This document shows, in pieces, positions 8,660 through 17,658 of a DNA stretch of 64,000 bases. Within the stretch, counting starts at the first letter, position 1; the number at the start of each line of letters is the position of its first letter. This stretch comes from Trebonia sp963836195 (GTDB lineage Bacteria; Actinomycetota; Actinomycetes; Streptosporangiales; Streptosporangiaceae): assembly GCA_963836195.1 (NCBI GenBank), contig CAWIIX010000017.1, positions 124,001 to 188,000 on the forward strand, given 5' to 3'. The translations under genes and the position numbers were made by a program. The notes beneath the pieces are model-generated. The model was given only the letters and a program-made list of their open reading frames with translations. It was not told where the DNA came from and ran no database searches.

Positions 8660-8977
8660 TTACCAGGCGGGGGCGGGGGCGGCCATGACGCCGCGCCAGC
8701 GCGGGTTGCCGCGCCACTGCGCCTTACCCTGCAGGTGCAGGGCGGCCATCACACCGCGCCACTGCGGCGACGGGTCGCGCCGGGTGGGCTCGGGCTGGTT
8801 CTCGCGCAGGATCTCGGCCGCGCGCTTGCCAATCTCGGCCAGCTCGGCCTGCAGCTTGCGGACCTCGCGGGCGCCCCAGATCGGCGAGCTGAACCGGTGG
8901 TGAGTGATCGCGGTCACCATCAGAAACCGCGCGTCGGCCGAGTTAACGCGCTCATCCAGCCAGTCAGCTCGCTCCAT
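8660..8977 (-). CDS. Hypothetical protein with WRG repeats
   Basis: A 105-residue protein I do not recognise. The N-terminal half (MERADWLDERVNSADARFLM through EIGKRAAEILREN) reads as a normal soluble helical domain. The C-terminal third repeats a W-R-G core three times (QWRGVMAALH, QWRGNP, RWRGVMAAPA). The repeat may be a short amplified DNA segment. It sits alone between rnj (convergent) and the AfsR-like gene. Codon use looks ordinary for the window. Confidence 0.5.
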   Translation of the reverse strand: MERADWLDERVNSADARFLMVTAITHHRFSSPIWGAREVRKLQAELAEIGKRAAEILRENQPEPTRRDPSPQWRGVMAALHLQGKAQWRGNPRWRGVMAAPAPAW

Positions 8978-9332
8978 GCCATCTCCTTGCCATGGCTGCC
9001 GCCAAGAGCGTCAGCGTACGAAAATGACTGCCCTGGCCGGCCCGGCTCATGCCAGGCGGCAGGACACGAATAGTTGGGCAGTGGCGGATGCCCGCGCGCC
9101 GACGCGCCGCAGCCAGCCTCAGCCGAGGGGTAACGTTTGAGTCACGCTATAACATTCCTGCTGCTCTCGGCGTCGTTTTCGCTGGCGTCGGCGCTGTGCT
9201 TGACCTCACCCTCTGCCTGCGACGACGTCCGCCCGCAGGCGGGCTGAAGACGCGATAGATCTCGAGTGTGGCGGTGCGCTAGCATGAGACCCGGCGGACC
9301 CGGAGCGGGCTGGCTCTGATCGGGAAGGCGAC
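8978..9332 (+). promoter_or_regulatory. 355-bp gap with likely promoter for the AfsR-like gene
   Basis: I see no protein-coding signal here. TTGAGTCACGCTATAAC near 9137-9154 offers a plausible -10 (TATAAC). GGGAAGGCGAC just before GTG 9333 is the ribosome-binding site. Confidence 0.35.
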
Positions 9333-12300
9333 GTGATCACGGCAGCGGACACGGTTCGGGTGGGCGTCCTCGGCCCGCTCGAAGTCACCGACGCGGCGGG
9401 CGGGCCCGTGCGCGTCGGCGGGCAGCGGGTGCGGGCGCTGCTGATCCTGCTCGCGATGGACGCGGGCCGGGTGGTCTCCGCCCGCTCGCTGATCGAGCGG
9501 CTCTGGCCCGACGAACGCCCGGCCGACGCCGCCAACGCGCTCCAGTCGCTGGTGTCGCGGCTGCGGGTCGCGCTGCGGCAGGCGGGACTGCCCGATGGAG
9601 TGGTCGAATCGTCGGCCGTCGGCTACCGGCTGGCCGTGTCGCGGGCGGCGGTGGACGCGCTCGAATTCGAGGCGCAGGCCCGCGCCGGACGCCAGGCCCT
9701 CGCAGGCGGGGACCCGGCCACCGCCGCGCGACTGCTCCGCCACGCGCTCGCCCGCTGGCGCGGCCCGGCGCTGGCCGATGTGGCCGGCGAGGAGTTCGCC
9801 GCCGCCCCGGCCGCCCGGCTGGCCGAGCTGCGCGGCGCCGCGCAGCTCGACCGGATCGAGGCCGAGCTCGCCCTCGGCGCCGCCGGCCCCGCCCTGATCG
9901 GCGAACTGCGCGAGCTGACCGCGGCCGACCCGCTCGCGGAGCGCCCGGCCGCCCTGATGATGCGCGCCCTCGCCGCCGTCGGCCGCCAGGCCGAGGCGCT
10001 GGCCGTCTACCAGCGAACCCGCGACCGGCTGGCGGAGGAGCTCGGCGTGGATGTCGGCACCGTCGCGCGCAGCCTGACCAGGCTGACGTCGCGGTCCCGG
10101 CGCGCCAGCCAGCCGCCGGGGCAGAGCGTGCGACAGCCGGGGACAGCCGGGCGGCAACGTCGGCCGGGGCGACCGCGGCGGTGGGGGACGGCGACGGGCC
10201 GGACGCTGAACGTCTGGGCGCCGTACGGCGCGGCAGCGGCTGGCGTCAGCCGACCAGCTTCGTCGGCCGGGACCCCGATGTGGTCGGCGTGCTGAAGCAA
10301 CTCGCCGCCGAGCGGCTGGTCACGCTCACCGGGCCGGGCGGCGTGGGCAAGACCCGGCTGGCGGCGGAGGCGGCCGAGCGACTGGCCGGCGGCGGCTTCG
10401 CCTGGTTCACCGGCTCGGCCTCTTTCGCCGCGCTCGCCCCGGTGTCGGAGCCGTCCGAGGTGCCGCACGCGGTCCTCGACGCGCTCGGCCTGCGCGAGCG
10501 GTCGATTGCCAGGCGGGGCGCGGACGGGGCGGCCGACCCGCTCGACCGGCTCTGCGCGGCCCTCGCCGAACGGGACGCGCTGCTGATCCTGGACAACTGC
10601 GAGCACGTGATCGAGCCGGCCGCCATCCTGACCGCCCGGCTGCTGGCCGATTGCCCCGGTGTCCGCGTCCTCGCGACGAGCCGGGAACCGCTCCGGATCG
10701 GCGGCGAGAGCCTGTACGTGGTGGCGCCGCTCCCGGTCCCGCCCGCCGTCGACCCCGCCGGTCGGTCTCGTCGGCAACGCCGCGTCCCGACGCTGGACGG
10801 CGGCCGACCCGACCTCATCGCCGGCCGTGCGGCTGTTCGCCGACCGGGCCGCCGCCGTGCAGGCCGACTTCCAGCTCGACGACAGCACGGCCGGGGCGGT
10901 GGCGCAGATCTGCCGGACGCTCGACGGCATGCCGCTGGCGATCGAGCTGGCGGCGCCGTGGCTCCGCACGCTGACGCCGGTCCAGCTGGCGGAGCGGCTC
11001 GATGACCGGTTCGCGCTTCTCACCAGCGGCAGCCGGGCTTCGCTGCCCAGGCACCAGACGCTGCGCGCGACCGTCGACTGGAGCTGGCAGCTGCTATCGG
11101 GGCCCGAGCGAGTGCTTGCCCGCCGTCTTTCCGTCTTCCCCGGCGGCGCCACGCTGACTGCGGCCGAACAGGTCTGCGCGGACCCGGCTCCGCCCGGCTC
11201 CGGCCCCGGACGGCCCGCCGCGCGGCCGGCCAGCGCCGGCGGGGCCGACGCGGCTGCGCCGGGGCGAGGTCCTGACCGCGCTCTCCGGCCTGGTCGGCAA
11301 GTCGATCCTGACGATGGCGGAGGCGTCCGACGACGACGCCCCCCGGTATCGGATGCTCGAGACGGTACGGGCCTACGCCCTGGAGCGGCTGGCGGAGGCG
11401 GGGGAGGCGGACGAGGTCAGGGACGCGCTCGCCCGCTACTTCTGCGAGCTGGCCGAGACCGCTGACCCGCTGCTGCGCACCGCCGATCAGATGCGCTGGT
11501 TCCACCTGCTGTCGGCCGAGCAGGACAACATGAACGCCGCGCTGCGCTGGGCGATCGCCCGCCGCGACGCCGGCACCGGGCTGCGGTTCGTCCGGGCTCT
11601 GGGCTACTACTGGGCGCAGCTCGGAGCCGGCGAGGGCGACGCGCTGGCCCGCGACGTGCTCGCGCTCCCGCCGCCCGACCCGCCGACCAAGACGATCGCC
11701 GAGGCGCGGGTGATCTGCGCGATGCTGGCGGCGGGCTGGTCGTACGACCTCGAGTCGGTCAAGACGGAGCTCGTCGAGGGCATCGCCGGGATCGCCCAAT
11801 GGGCGGACGACGAGGGCGCCCTGCATCCCCTCGCGGCCATGGCCGAGCCGCTGCTGTTGCAGTTCACCGGCGGCCGCGATCAGGTGCAGGCGGTCTACGA
11901 CCGTTACGCCACGGCGCGTGACCCGTGGCTGCGGGCGATGGGGACGTTCTACCGCTCGATGCACGCCAGCGAGATGGGGCGGCTTGACGGCGTGGAGGCC
12001 GAGCTCCGGGCCGCGCTGCGTGACTTCCGGGCGCTCGGCGAACGGTGGGGGGCCGCCCTGGTCCTCACCGTCCTGGCCGACCTGAGTGACCTTCGGGCCG
12101 ACCATGCCGCGTCGATCGCGTCCCTCGAGGAGGCCGTGTCCATCGGCCGCGAGCTCAACGCCTGGGGCGACCTGGCCTACATCGAGGCGCGGCTCGCCAT
12201 TAACCGGGCTCGGACCGGTGAGCTCGCCCGCGCCCGGGCCGAGCTCGACCAGGCGGCTCGCGCCGCCCTGTCGCGGCGCGGCCAGATCGACATCGACCGC

Positions 12301-12986
12301 TGGGTGACGTTCATGCGGACCGAGCTGGCCTGGCGCGAGGGCGATCTGGCGGCGGTCGTCGACTACTGCCTGGAAGTGCTCACCGCGTTCGACTCCTACC
12401 AGGCGATCTGGTGGGAGCCGCTGCGGGCGCGGATCCGGGCCAGGCTCGCCATGGCGGTCCTCGCGCAAGGCGACGAGGGGCGCTGCCGGGAACTGCTCGC
12501 CGCCGCCCTCGACGCCGCCGCCAAATGGACCGAGCACCCGCCCCTGGCCGCCGTCCTGGACGCGTGCGCCTGCTACGTGCTCCGCCCGGCCGGGCTCGCC
12601 CTCACCGCCAGGACCGCTGACAACGGCGCCACCGCAGGTCCCGCATCACGGCCGAGCGGGCCGAGCTCGCCGCCCGGCTGCTCGGCGCGGCCCACGCCGT
12701 CCGCGGCGCCTTCGACGAGTCGAGCCTGGACGCCCCGCCCGCCCGGGCCGCCGCCAGGGAGACGCTCGGCCCGGCCGCGTTCGACGCCGCCTACCGGTCC
12801 ACCGCCGGTTCGACCTACCAGACCGCCCTCGACCTAGCCCACGCGGCACTTTCTTCAACTAGTCACAGCGTCTCTGACGGAGCCGGTGTGCAACGACGCC
12901 GGGGCAGCGCGCGACCGCCTCCGGCCTGCCGTCAACCGCGGGTAGTGAGCCGATCAGAGTCGCCCGGGTCCGTTCGGCCAAACTGA
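9333..12986 (+). pseudogene. AfsR/SARP-type transcriptional regulator, about four frameshifts
   Basis: Together the frames encode a roughly 1,200-residue AfsR-like protein. An OmpR-type DNA-binding domain (VGVLGPLEV...ALLILLAMDAGRVVS) and a BTAD domain (ADPLAERPAALMMRALAAVGRQAEAL) occupy 9333 to about 10100. An NB-ARC ATPase domain follows (TSFVGRD, then LTGPGGVGKTRLA, then LLILDNCEHV). C-terminal TPR-like repeats are last (MLETVRAYALERLAEAG onward). The frame changes near 10090-10150, 10740-10825, 11190-11250 and 12600-12640, and the last segment stops at 12984-12986. Such proteins activate antibiotic or developmental genes. Either this is a decayed gene or the assembly has several indels. 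The last codons run into a dispersed GAACGGACC element. Confidence 0.72.
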
Positions 12987-12999
12987 TTTTGATTTCCGC
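12957..12999 (-). repeat. GAACGGACC dispersed element, copy k
   Basis: On the minus strand it reads AAATCAAAATCAG, then GCCGAACGGACCCGG, then GCGACTC. It supplies the stop codon of the AfsR-like reading frame and forms an inverted pair with copy b at 13049-13090. Confidence 0.7.
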
Positions 13000-13048
13000 C
13001 AGGGGCCGCAGGGAAACAGAGCCGTCCTGCCCGCCGCCGGACGAGAAC

Positions 13049-13090
13049 CAAGATCAAGATCAAATCCGTCATCTCGAACGGTCGCTTGGT
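13049..13090 (+). repeat. GAACGG dispersed element, copy b
   Basis: AAGATCAAGATCAAATCC is followed by GTCATCTCGAACGGTCG. It is inverted relative to copy k, with the A-rich ends facing each other across about 50 bp. The rest of the 12987-13257 gap holds no gene I can support. Confidence 0.65.
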
Positions 13091-13257
13091 TCCCCTGACC
13101 CCCCCGCCTCGATCGCCTGGCTTCCGGCCGCCGTGGAGGCATCCGCTTCCTGGGCCCCTTGGCAGCTCGTTCCACTCTGTCAGGCCGGGCACCGAAACAC
13201 CGATAGCATCTGGGTGGGAAGATCATCATTCATTTGCGACGCCCCGGGGACGGTGAC

Positions 13258-14085
13258 ATGGCCGACGGTGACATGGCGTGGGCCAGGCTCGACCCGACCC
13301 ACGTTCCGCCCGAGATCGACCCGACCGTGCCCAGCGTCGCCCGGGTGTACGACGCCATCCTGGGCGGCAAGGACAACTTCGCGGTCGACCGCGCGGTGGC
13401 CGACGAGGCGATGCGGACGATGGCCGACGGCGGCAACGGCGCGCGGCTCAACCGGGCGGCGCTCGGCCGCGCGGTCAGGTACATGGCCGACCGCGGCGTC
13501 AGCCAGTTCCTCGACCTCGGCTCCGGCCTGCCGGCCGCGCAGAACACGCACCAGATCGCCCAGGCCGCCAACCCCGAGGCCCGGGTCGTCTACGTGGACA
13601 ACGACCCGAGCGTCTCCGTGCACGGCCAGGCGCTCCTCACCGGCGACGAATCGACGGTGGTGGTGCTGGCCGACGTGCGGTGGCCCGACGAGCTGCTGGC
13701 GATGCCCGAGGTGGCCGGGTTCCTCGACTTCAGCCAGCCGATCGGCCTCATACTCAACGCGGTGATCCACCACGTGCTCGACGAGGAGGACCCGCACGGC
13801 ATCGTCGCCCGCTACACCGGCGCGCTCGCGCCGGGCAGCTTCATGCAGCTCACGCACTTCTGCGACGAGTCGGCCGAGGCCCGGGCGAACTCGGCGGTGC
13901 TGACCCGGTCGCTCGGCCGGGGCCAGGTGCGGAGCCGGCCGGAGATCGTCAGCTTCTTCGACGGCCTCGAGCTGGTGGCGCCGGGCGTGGTCTTCCTGCC
14001 CTACTGGCGCCCGGACGTCCCGGTGGAAGACCCGCCGCCCGCGGGCAGCATGCTAATGCTGGTCGGGGTGGCGCACAAAGCCTGA
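13258..14085 (+). CDS. SAM-dependent methyltransferase, DUF574/SAV2177 family (copy 2)
   Basis: A 275-residue paralogue of the protein at 4935-5756. Motifs are PSVARVYDAILGGKDNFAVDR, FLDLGSGLPAAQNTHQIA (SAM loop), VVYVDNDPSVSVHG and GLILNAVIHHVLDEEDP. I preferred the ATG at 13258 over the Met 24 bp upstream because the family typically starts a few residues before WARLDPTHVP. It stands alone, 38 bp from a convergent acyl-CoA-dehydrogenase-like gene. Substrate unknown. Confidence 0.88.
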   Translation: MADGDMAWARLDPTHVPPEIDPTVPSVARVYDAILGGKDNFAVDRAVADEAMRTMADGGNGARLNRAALGRAVRYMADRGVSQFLDLGSGLPAAQNTHQIAQAANPEARVVYVDNDPSVSVHGQALLTGDESTVVVLADVRWPDELLAMPEVAGFLDFSQPIGLILNAVIHHVLDEEDPHGIVARYTGALAPGSFMQLTHFCDESAEARANSAVLTRSLGRGQVRSRPEIVSFFDGLELVAPGVVFLPYWRPDVPVEDPPPAGSMLMLVGVAHKA

Positions 14086-14123
14086 CGGGCCCCGGCCGGG
14101 CTGACCAAGCGGGCTTGCCGGGC

Positions 14124-15236
14124 TTAGCGGGCGGCGACGGCCGGGGCGGCGGAGAGCTGCGCGAGCAGGTCGTGGACCCGGGCGGCGCCCTCGGCGACCT
14201 CGTGCCGCATGGCGTAGATGCCGATCAGCCGCTGCCCGCCGAGGTCGGGGGTGGTGTCGGCCACCAGCGGCCACGGGTGGGTGATGTCGGCGATCCGCGC
14301 CTTCATGTCGTCGAGCCGGAGCCCGGCCTCGGCCACCGGCCACTGGTCGAGCGGGTGCGGGCCGGCCGAGCCGGCGGAGCCGCCGCCGGCCGGGTCCGCC
14401 AGCTCGGCGGTGGCGGACGCCATCGCGGCGTTGAACGCGCGGCGGGCGTCGGAGTACTGGACGCTGGCCAGGATCGCGTGCCCCCAGCCGATCGCGGACG
14501 AGGCGAAGATGTCGGCCGGCGCGCCGGCCGGCGCGACCCGGGCGACGCGGAAGGCGGGCGCGCAGCGCGAGCCCCGTCCCGCGAACGCGAGCACCGCGTC
14601 GGGCTTCGGGTGCGCGGTCCCGTTCGCCGGGTGGATGGCGTGCACCGCGACCCAGTCCCAGGTCGGCGTCAGGGAGGAGAGCACGGCCGGGTTGCGGAAC
14701 CGGTAGCCGCTCTCGCCGGCGGGCTCGCACCGCGACTGCGGGTCGGCCAGCCGCAGGTCGCGGCCGGCCGCGACCCCGCCGTGGCCGGCCGCGAAGAGCG
14801 CGCCGCGGGCGGCCTCGAGCAGTATCCAGCGGACCGAGTCGTCCCCGGCCCGGTAGGCGTCGGCGGCGGCGCCGGTCCAGTACAGGTGCGCGCTGACGGC
14901 GAGCGCGGTGAGCGGGGCGTGCCGGGCCAGCCGCCGCTGACCGCAGGCGGCCTGCCGCAGCGTGCACCCGAGCCCGCCGAACTCCGGCGGCAGCGCGACC
15001 TTGAGGTAATCGACGTCGGCGAGCCGGGCGATGTCACGGCGCAGGACGGCGGCGATATCCGGTCCGGTCCCCGGGGACCCCGACCCGGGGACGGGCACAC
15101 TGCCCGCGGCCCCGCTGCCGGCCGGCGCGCTGCCCGCGAGCACCTGCCCGGCCAGCGCGCTCGCGTACGGCGAGGTGCCGCCGAGCCGCGCCAGCAGCCC
15201 GTCGGTGAGCAGGTCGCGGGGCCTGATCGGTGCCAT
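14124..15236 (-). CDS. Acyl-CoA dehydrogenase-like flavoprotein
   Basis: A 370-residue protein with the N-terminal and middle layout of acyl-CoA dehydrogenases: LKVALPPEFGGLGCTLRQAACGQRRLARHAP near residue 80-110 and a helical C-terminal domain. A Gly/Ala/Ser/Pro insertion (about 30-60) follows the first helix. The catalytic Glu and FAD-contact segments are not clear, so it may belong to the DszC/SfnB-like monooxygenase branch rather than a true beta-oxidation enzyme. An operator-like palindrome lies 66 bp upstream (15302-15328). Function uncertain. Confidence 0.65.
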   Translation of the reverse strand: MAPIRPRDLLTDGLLARLGGTSPYASALAGQVLAGSAPAGSGAAGSVPVPGSGSPGTGPDIAAVLRRDIARLADVDYLKVALPPEFGGLGCTLRQAACGQRRLARHAPLTALAVSAHLYWTGAAADAYRAGDDSVRWILLEAARGALFAAGHGGVAAGRDLRLADPQSRCEPAGESGYRFRNPAVLSSLTPTWDWVAVHAIHPANGTAHPKPDAVLAFAGRGSRCAPAFRVARVAPAGAPADIFASSAIGWGHAILASVQYSDARRAFNAAMASATAELADPAGGGSAGSAGPHPLDQWPVAEAGLRLDDMKARIADITHPWPLVADTTPDLGGQRLIGIYAMRHEVAEGAARVHDLLAQLSAAPAVAAR

Positions 15237-15301
15237 GGGCCTGCTGCCTCCCTACGGGTTCGCTCGGATCTTCATGAGATCACACCGGTGACGGCAAAGT
15301 C

Positions 15302-15328
15302 AACTTATTTGATAGGAATTATCTAGTT
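15302..15328. promoter_or_regulatory. Operator-like palindrome
   Basis: AACT, then TGATAGGAATTATC, then AGTT form an imperfect dyad in an unusually AT-rich patch upstream of the minus-strand flavoprotein gene. The GATAGGAATTATC core resembles sites of Rrf2/CymR-type sulfur regulators; that link is an inference. No regulator gene is adjacent. Confidence 0.45.
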
Positions 15329-15520
15329 ATGCTCGTCCGCGCCGACCGGAGGACGCGCACGGACCGTCGGATGTCCTACTGGCACCGGTTCCTCATCATA
15401 GACGTCAACTCAGGCGCCCGCGATATGCCCAGCCTGCGGGCTCGCTTATCCAGCCCCGCTGGTAGGCAGCCCGCTGGCTCTCATCGGGCGGGCGGGGCCG
15501 GGCTGGTACCGTCTTGTCCC

Positions 15521-16702
15521 ATGACTTGGCTTGACGCGCTCGCCGATAAGGCAATCGACTTGGTCCCCCCGACGCGCGAGGAAGCCCTCGCCGTGCTCGG
15601 CTCGTCCGATGACGACCTGATGGACGTGGTGGCGGCCGCGTTCCGCGTCAGGCGGCAGTTCTTCGGCCGCCGGGTCAAGCTGAACTACCTGGTCAACATC
15701 AAGTCCGGGCTGTGCCCGGAGGACTGCTTCTACTGCTCGCAGCGGGTCGGCTCGGGTGCCGACGTGCTCAAGTACAGCTGGCTCAAGACCGACGAGGTGC
15801 TGGCCAGCGCCGAGGCGGGCGTGGCGGGCGGCGCGCGCCGGGTCTGCCTGGTGGCCAGCGGCCGCGGCCCGACCGACAAGGACATCGACCGGGTGGCCTC
15901 CACGATCTCCGCCTTCAAGTCGCGCAACCCCGACGTCGAGGTGTGCGCCTGCCTCGGCCTGCTCTCCGACGGCCAGGCCACCCGGCTGGCCGACGCGGGC
16001 ACCACCGCCTACAACCACAACCTGAACACCTCCGGCGGCCACTACGCCGACATCTGCACGACCCACGAGTACGCCGACCGGGTGTCGACGGTCGAGTCGG
16101 CCAAGTCGGCCGGCCTCTCGCCCTGCTCCGGGCTGATCGCGGGCATGGGCGAGACCGACGAGGACCTGGTGGACGTGGCCTTCGCGCTGCGGGCGCTGTC
16201 GCCGGACTCGGTTCCGGTGAACTTCCTGATCCCGTTCGACGGGACGCCGCTGGCGGGCGAGTGGACGCTGACCCCGCAGCGCTGCCTGCGGATCCTGGCG
16301 ATGGTCCGGTTCGTCTGCCCGTCGGCCGAGGTCCGGCTGGCCGGCGGGCGCGAGATCCACCTGCGCACGCTCCAGCCGCTGGCGCTGCACGTCGTCAACT
16401 CGATCTTCCTCGGCGACTACCTCACCAGCGAGGGCCAGCCCGGCGCGGCCGACCTGGCGATGATCGCCGACGCCGGCTTCACCGTCGAGGGCGCCGACAC
16501 CGACGCGCTGCTGGCCGCGGCCGGAATCGCGGGCGGGACGGCGGCCACGGTCGGCGCGGCCGGCCCGGCCGAGACCGACGCGTCGGCGGCCGCTGATGAC
16601 GCCGCCGCGGTCGGCCTTGTCGCGCCGGGCAGCGGCGCGCGCCCGGACCTGGTGCACCTCCGCCGCCGCGGCGCGGGCACGGACATCCCGGCCAACACCT
16701 GA
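15521..16702 (+). CDS. bioB: Biotin synthase
   Basis: A 393-residue radical-SAM enzyme inserting sulfur into dethiobiotin. The cluster motif CPEDCFYC gives Cys65, Cys69 and Cys72. YNHNLNTS and the Arg-containing AEVRLAGGREIHL match the dethiobiotin-binding and [2Fe-2S] regions. The ATG at 15521 gives the normal MTWLDALADKAIDL start. The last ~60 residues are a low-complexity Ala/Gly tail often seen in actinobacterial homologues. No other bio genes are nearby, so it is an isolated bioB between the rnj and ftsK blocks. Confidence 0.93.
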   Translation: MTWLDALADKAIDLVPPTREEALAVLGSSDDDLMDVVAAAFRVRRQFFGRRVKLNYLVNIKSGLCPEDCFYCSQRVGSGADVLKYSWLKTDEVLASAEAGVAGGARRVCLVASGRGPTDKDIDRVASTISAFKSRNPDVEVCACLGLLSDGQATRLADAGTTAYNHNLNTSGGHYADICTTHEYADRVSTVESAKSAGLSPCSGLIAGMGETDEDLVDVAFALRALSPDSVPVNFLIPFDGTPLAGEWTLTPQRCLRILAMVRFVCPSAEVRLAGGREIHLRTLQPLALHVVNSIFLGDYLTSEGQPGAADLAMIADAGFTVEGADTDALLAAAGIAGGTAATVGAAGPAETDASAAADDAAAVGLVAPGSGARPDLVHLRRRGAGTDIPANT

Positions 16703-16758
16703 CCGCTGACGAAGATTTTCTCCTGGCGCTGCATTTATGGCGCTGCGGGATTCGCTAG

Positions 16759-17577
16759 GTGGAGACGATGCTTGAGCTTGAACGGGTCGCGGCCGCGCAC
16801 TGGCGGGGGACGGAGGAGGAGTGGCTGGGGGAGTGGCTGCTCCGCGCGGCCGACGGCTTCACCGGCCGCGCTAACTCGGCGCTGCCGCTGGGCGACCCGG
16901 GGCTGCCGCTCGAGGCGGCGCTCGACTACGTGACCGGCTGGTACCGCGCGCGGGGGCTGCCCCCGGTGCTGGCGGTGCCGCTGCCGCTGCGAGCAGCCGA
17001 CGAAGCCCCCGCCGACGACGCTCGGGCCGACGAAGCGACGGCCGTCGGGCTGGACGCCGAGCTGACCGGCCGCGGCTGGGCGACGCGTCCGGGCCCGGCC
17101 TTCGTCATGGTGGCGGACCTGCCGCTCGCCGCAGCCGGGGGCGGGCTCCCGGCCGGCGCCGTGGTCGCGGCCGACGCCGAGCCGGACGAGGGCTGGATCG
17201 CCGCGTATCACTACCGGGGCACCGAGCGGCAGCCGCCGGTCCTGCGCGACGTGCTGACGTCGGCCCGGGAGCAGGCGTTCATCAGCGTCAGGGCGGAGTC
17301 GGGGGTGCTGGCGATTGCCCGCCTCTCGCTGGCCGGCGGCTGGGCCGGCCTCACCGCGGTGGAGGTGGACCCGGCCCATCGGCGGGCCGGCCTGGGCCAG
17401 GCGATCACGACCGCCGCCTGCGCCGAGGCCGTCCGGCGGGGCGTTCGCCGGGTCTTCCTTCAGGTCGCGGTGGACAACGCGGGCGCCCGGGCGCTCTACC
17501 AGCGCTGCGGGTTCCGCTACTCGCACCGGTACCACTACCGGGTGGCTCCCGCGTCGGGCGCTTTTAGCCTCTCCTGA
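16759..17577 (+). CDS. GNAT-family N-acetyltransferase
   Basis: A 272-residue protein with a C-terminal GNAT domain. LTAVEVDPAHRRAGLGQAITTAACAEAVRRG is the acetyl-CoA-binding motif A, and FLQVAVDNAGARALYQRCGFRYSHRYHYR is motif B. The N-terminal half (LELERVAAAHWRGTEEEWLGEWLLRAADGFTGRANS) resembles mycobacterial Rv0428c-type proteins. GTG 16759 is annotated, but ATG 16768 has a better-spaced GGTGGAG. Substrate unknown. A stem-loop follows before ftsK. Confidence 0.82.
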   Translation: METMLELERVAAAHWRGTEEEWLGEWLLRAADGFTGRANSALPLGDPGLPLEAALDYVTGWYRARGLPPVLAVPLPLRAADEAPADDARADEATAVGLDAELTGRGWATRPGPAFVMVADLPLAAAGGGLPAGAVVAADAEPDEGWIAAYHYRGTERQPPVLRDVLTSAREQAFISVRAESGVLAIARLSLAGGWAGLTAVEVDPAHRRAGLGQAITTAACAEAVRRGVRRVFLQVAVDNAGARALYQRCGFRYSHRYHYRVAPASGAFSLS

Positions 17578-17587
17578 GCTAGACGCA

Positions 17588-17624
17588 AAGCACGACACGC
17601 CGGCAAGTTCCGGCTCTTGTGCTT
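17588..17624 (+). terminator. Stem-loop between the GNAT gene and ftsK
   Basis: AAGCAC pairs with GTGCTT, and inside it GCCGG pairs with CCGGC around CAAGTT. There is no U-tract, so it may be a weak terminator of the GNAT gene or a structured ftsK leader. Confidence 0.4.
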
Positions 17625-17658
17625 CGATGCCGGCGGGCTACTCGTTACGTTTGTCATC

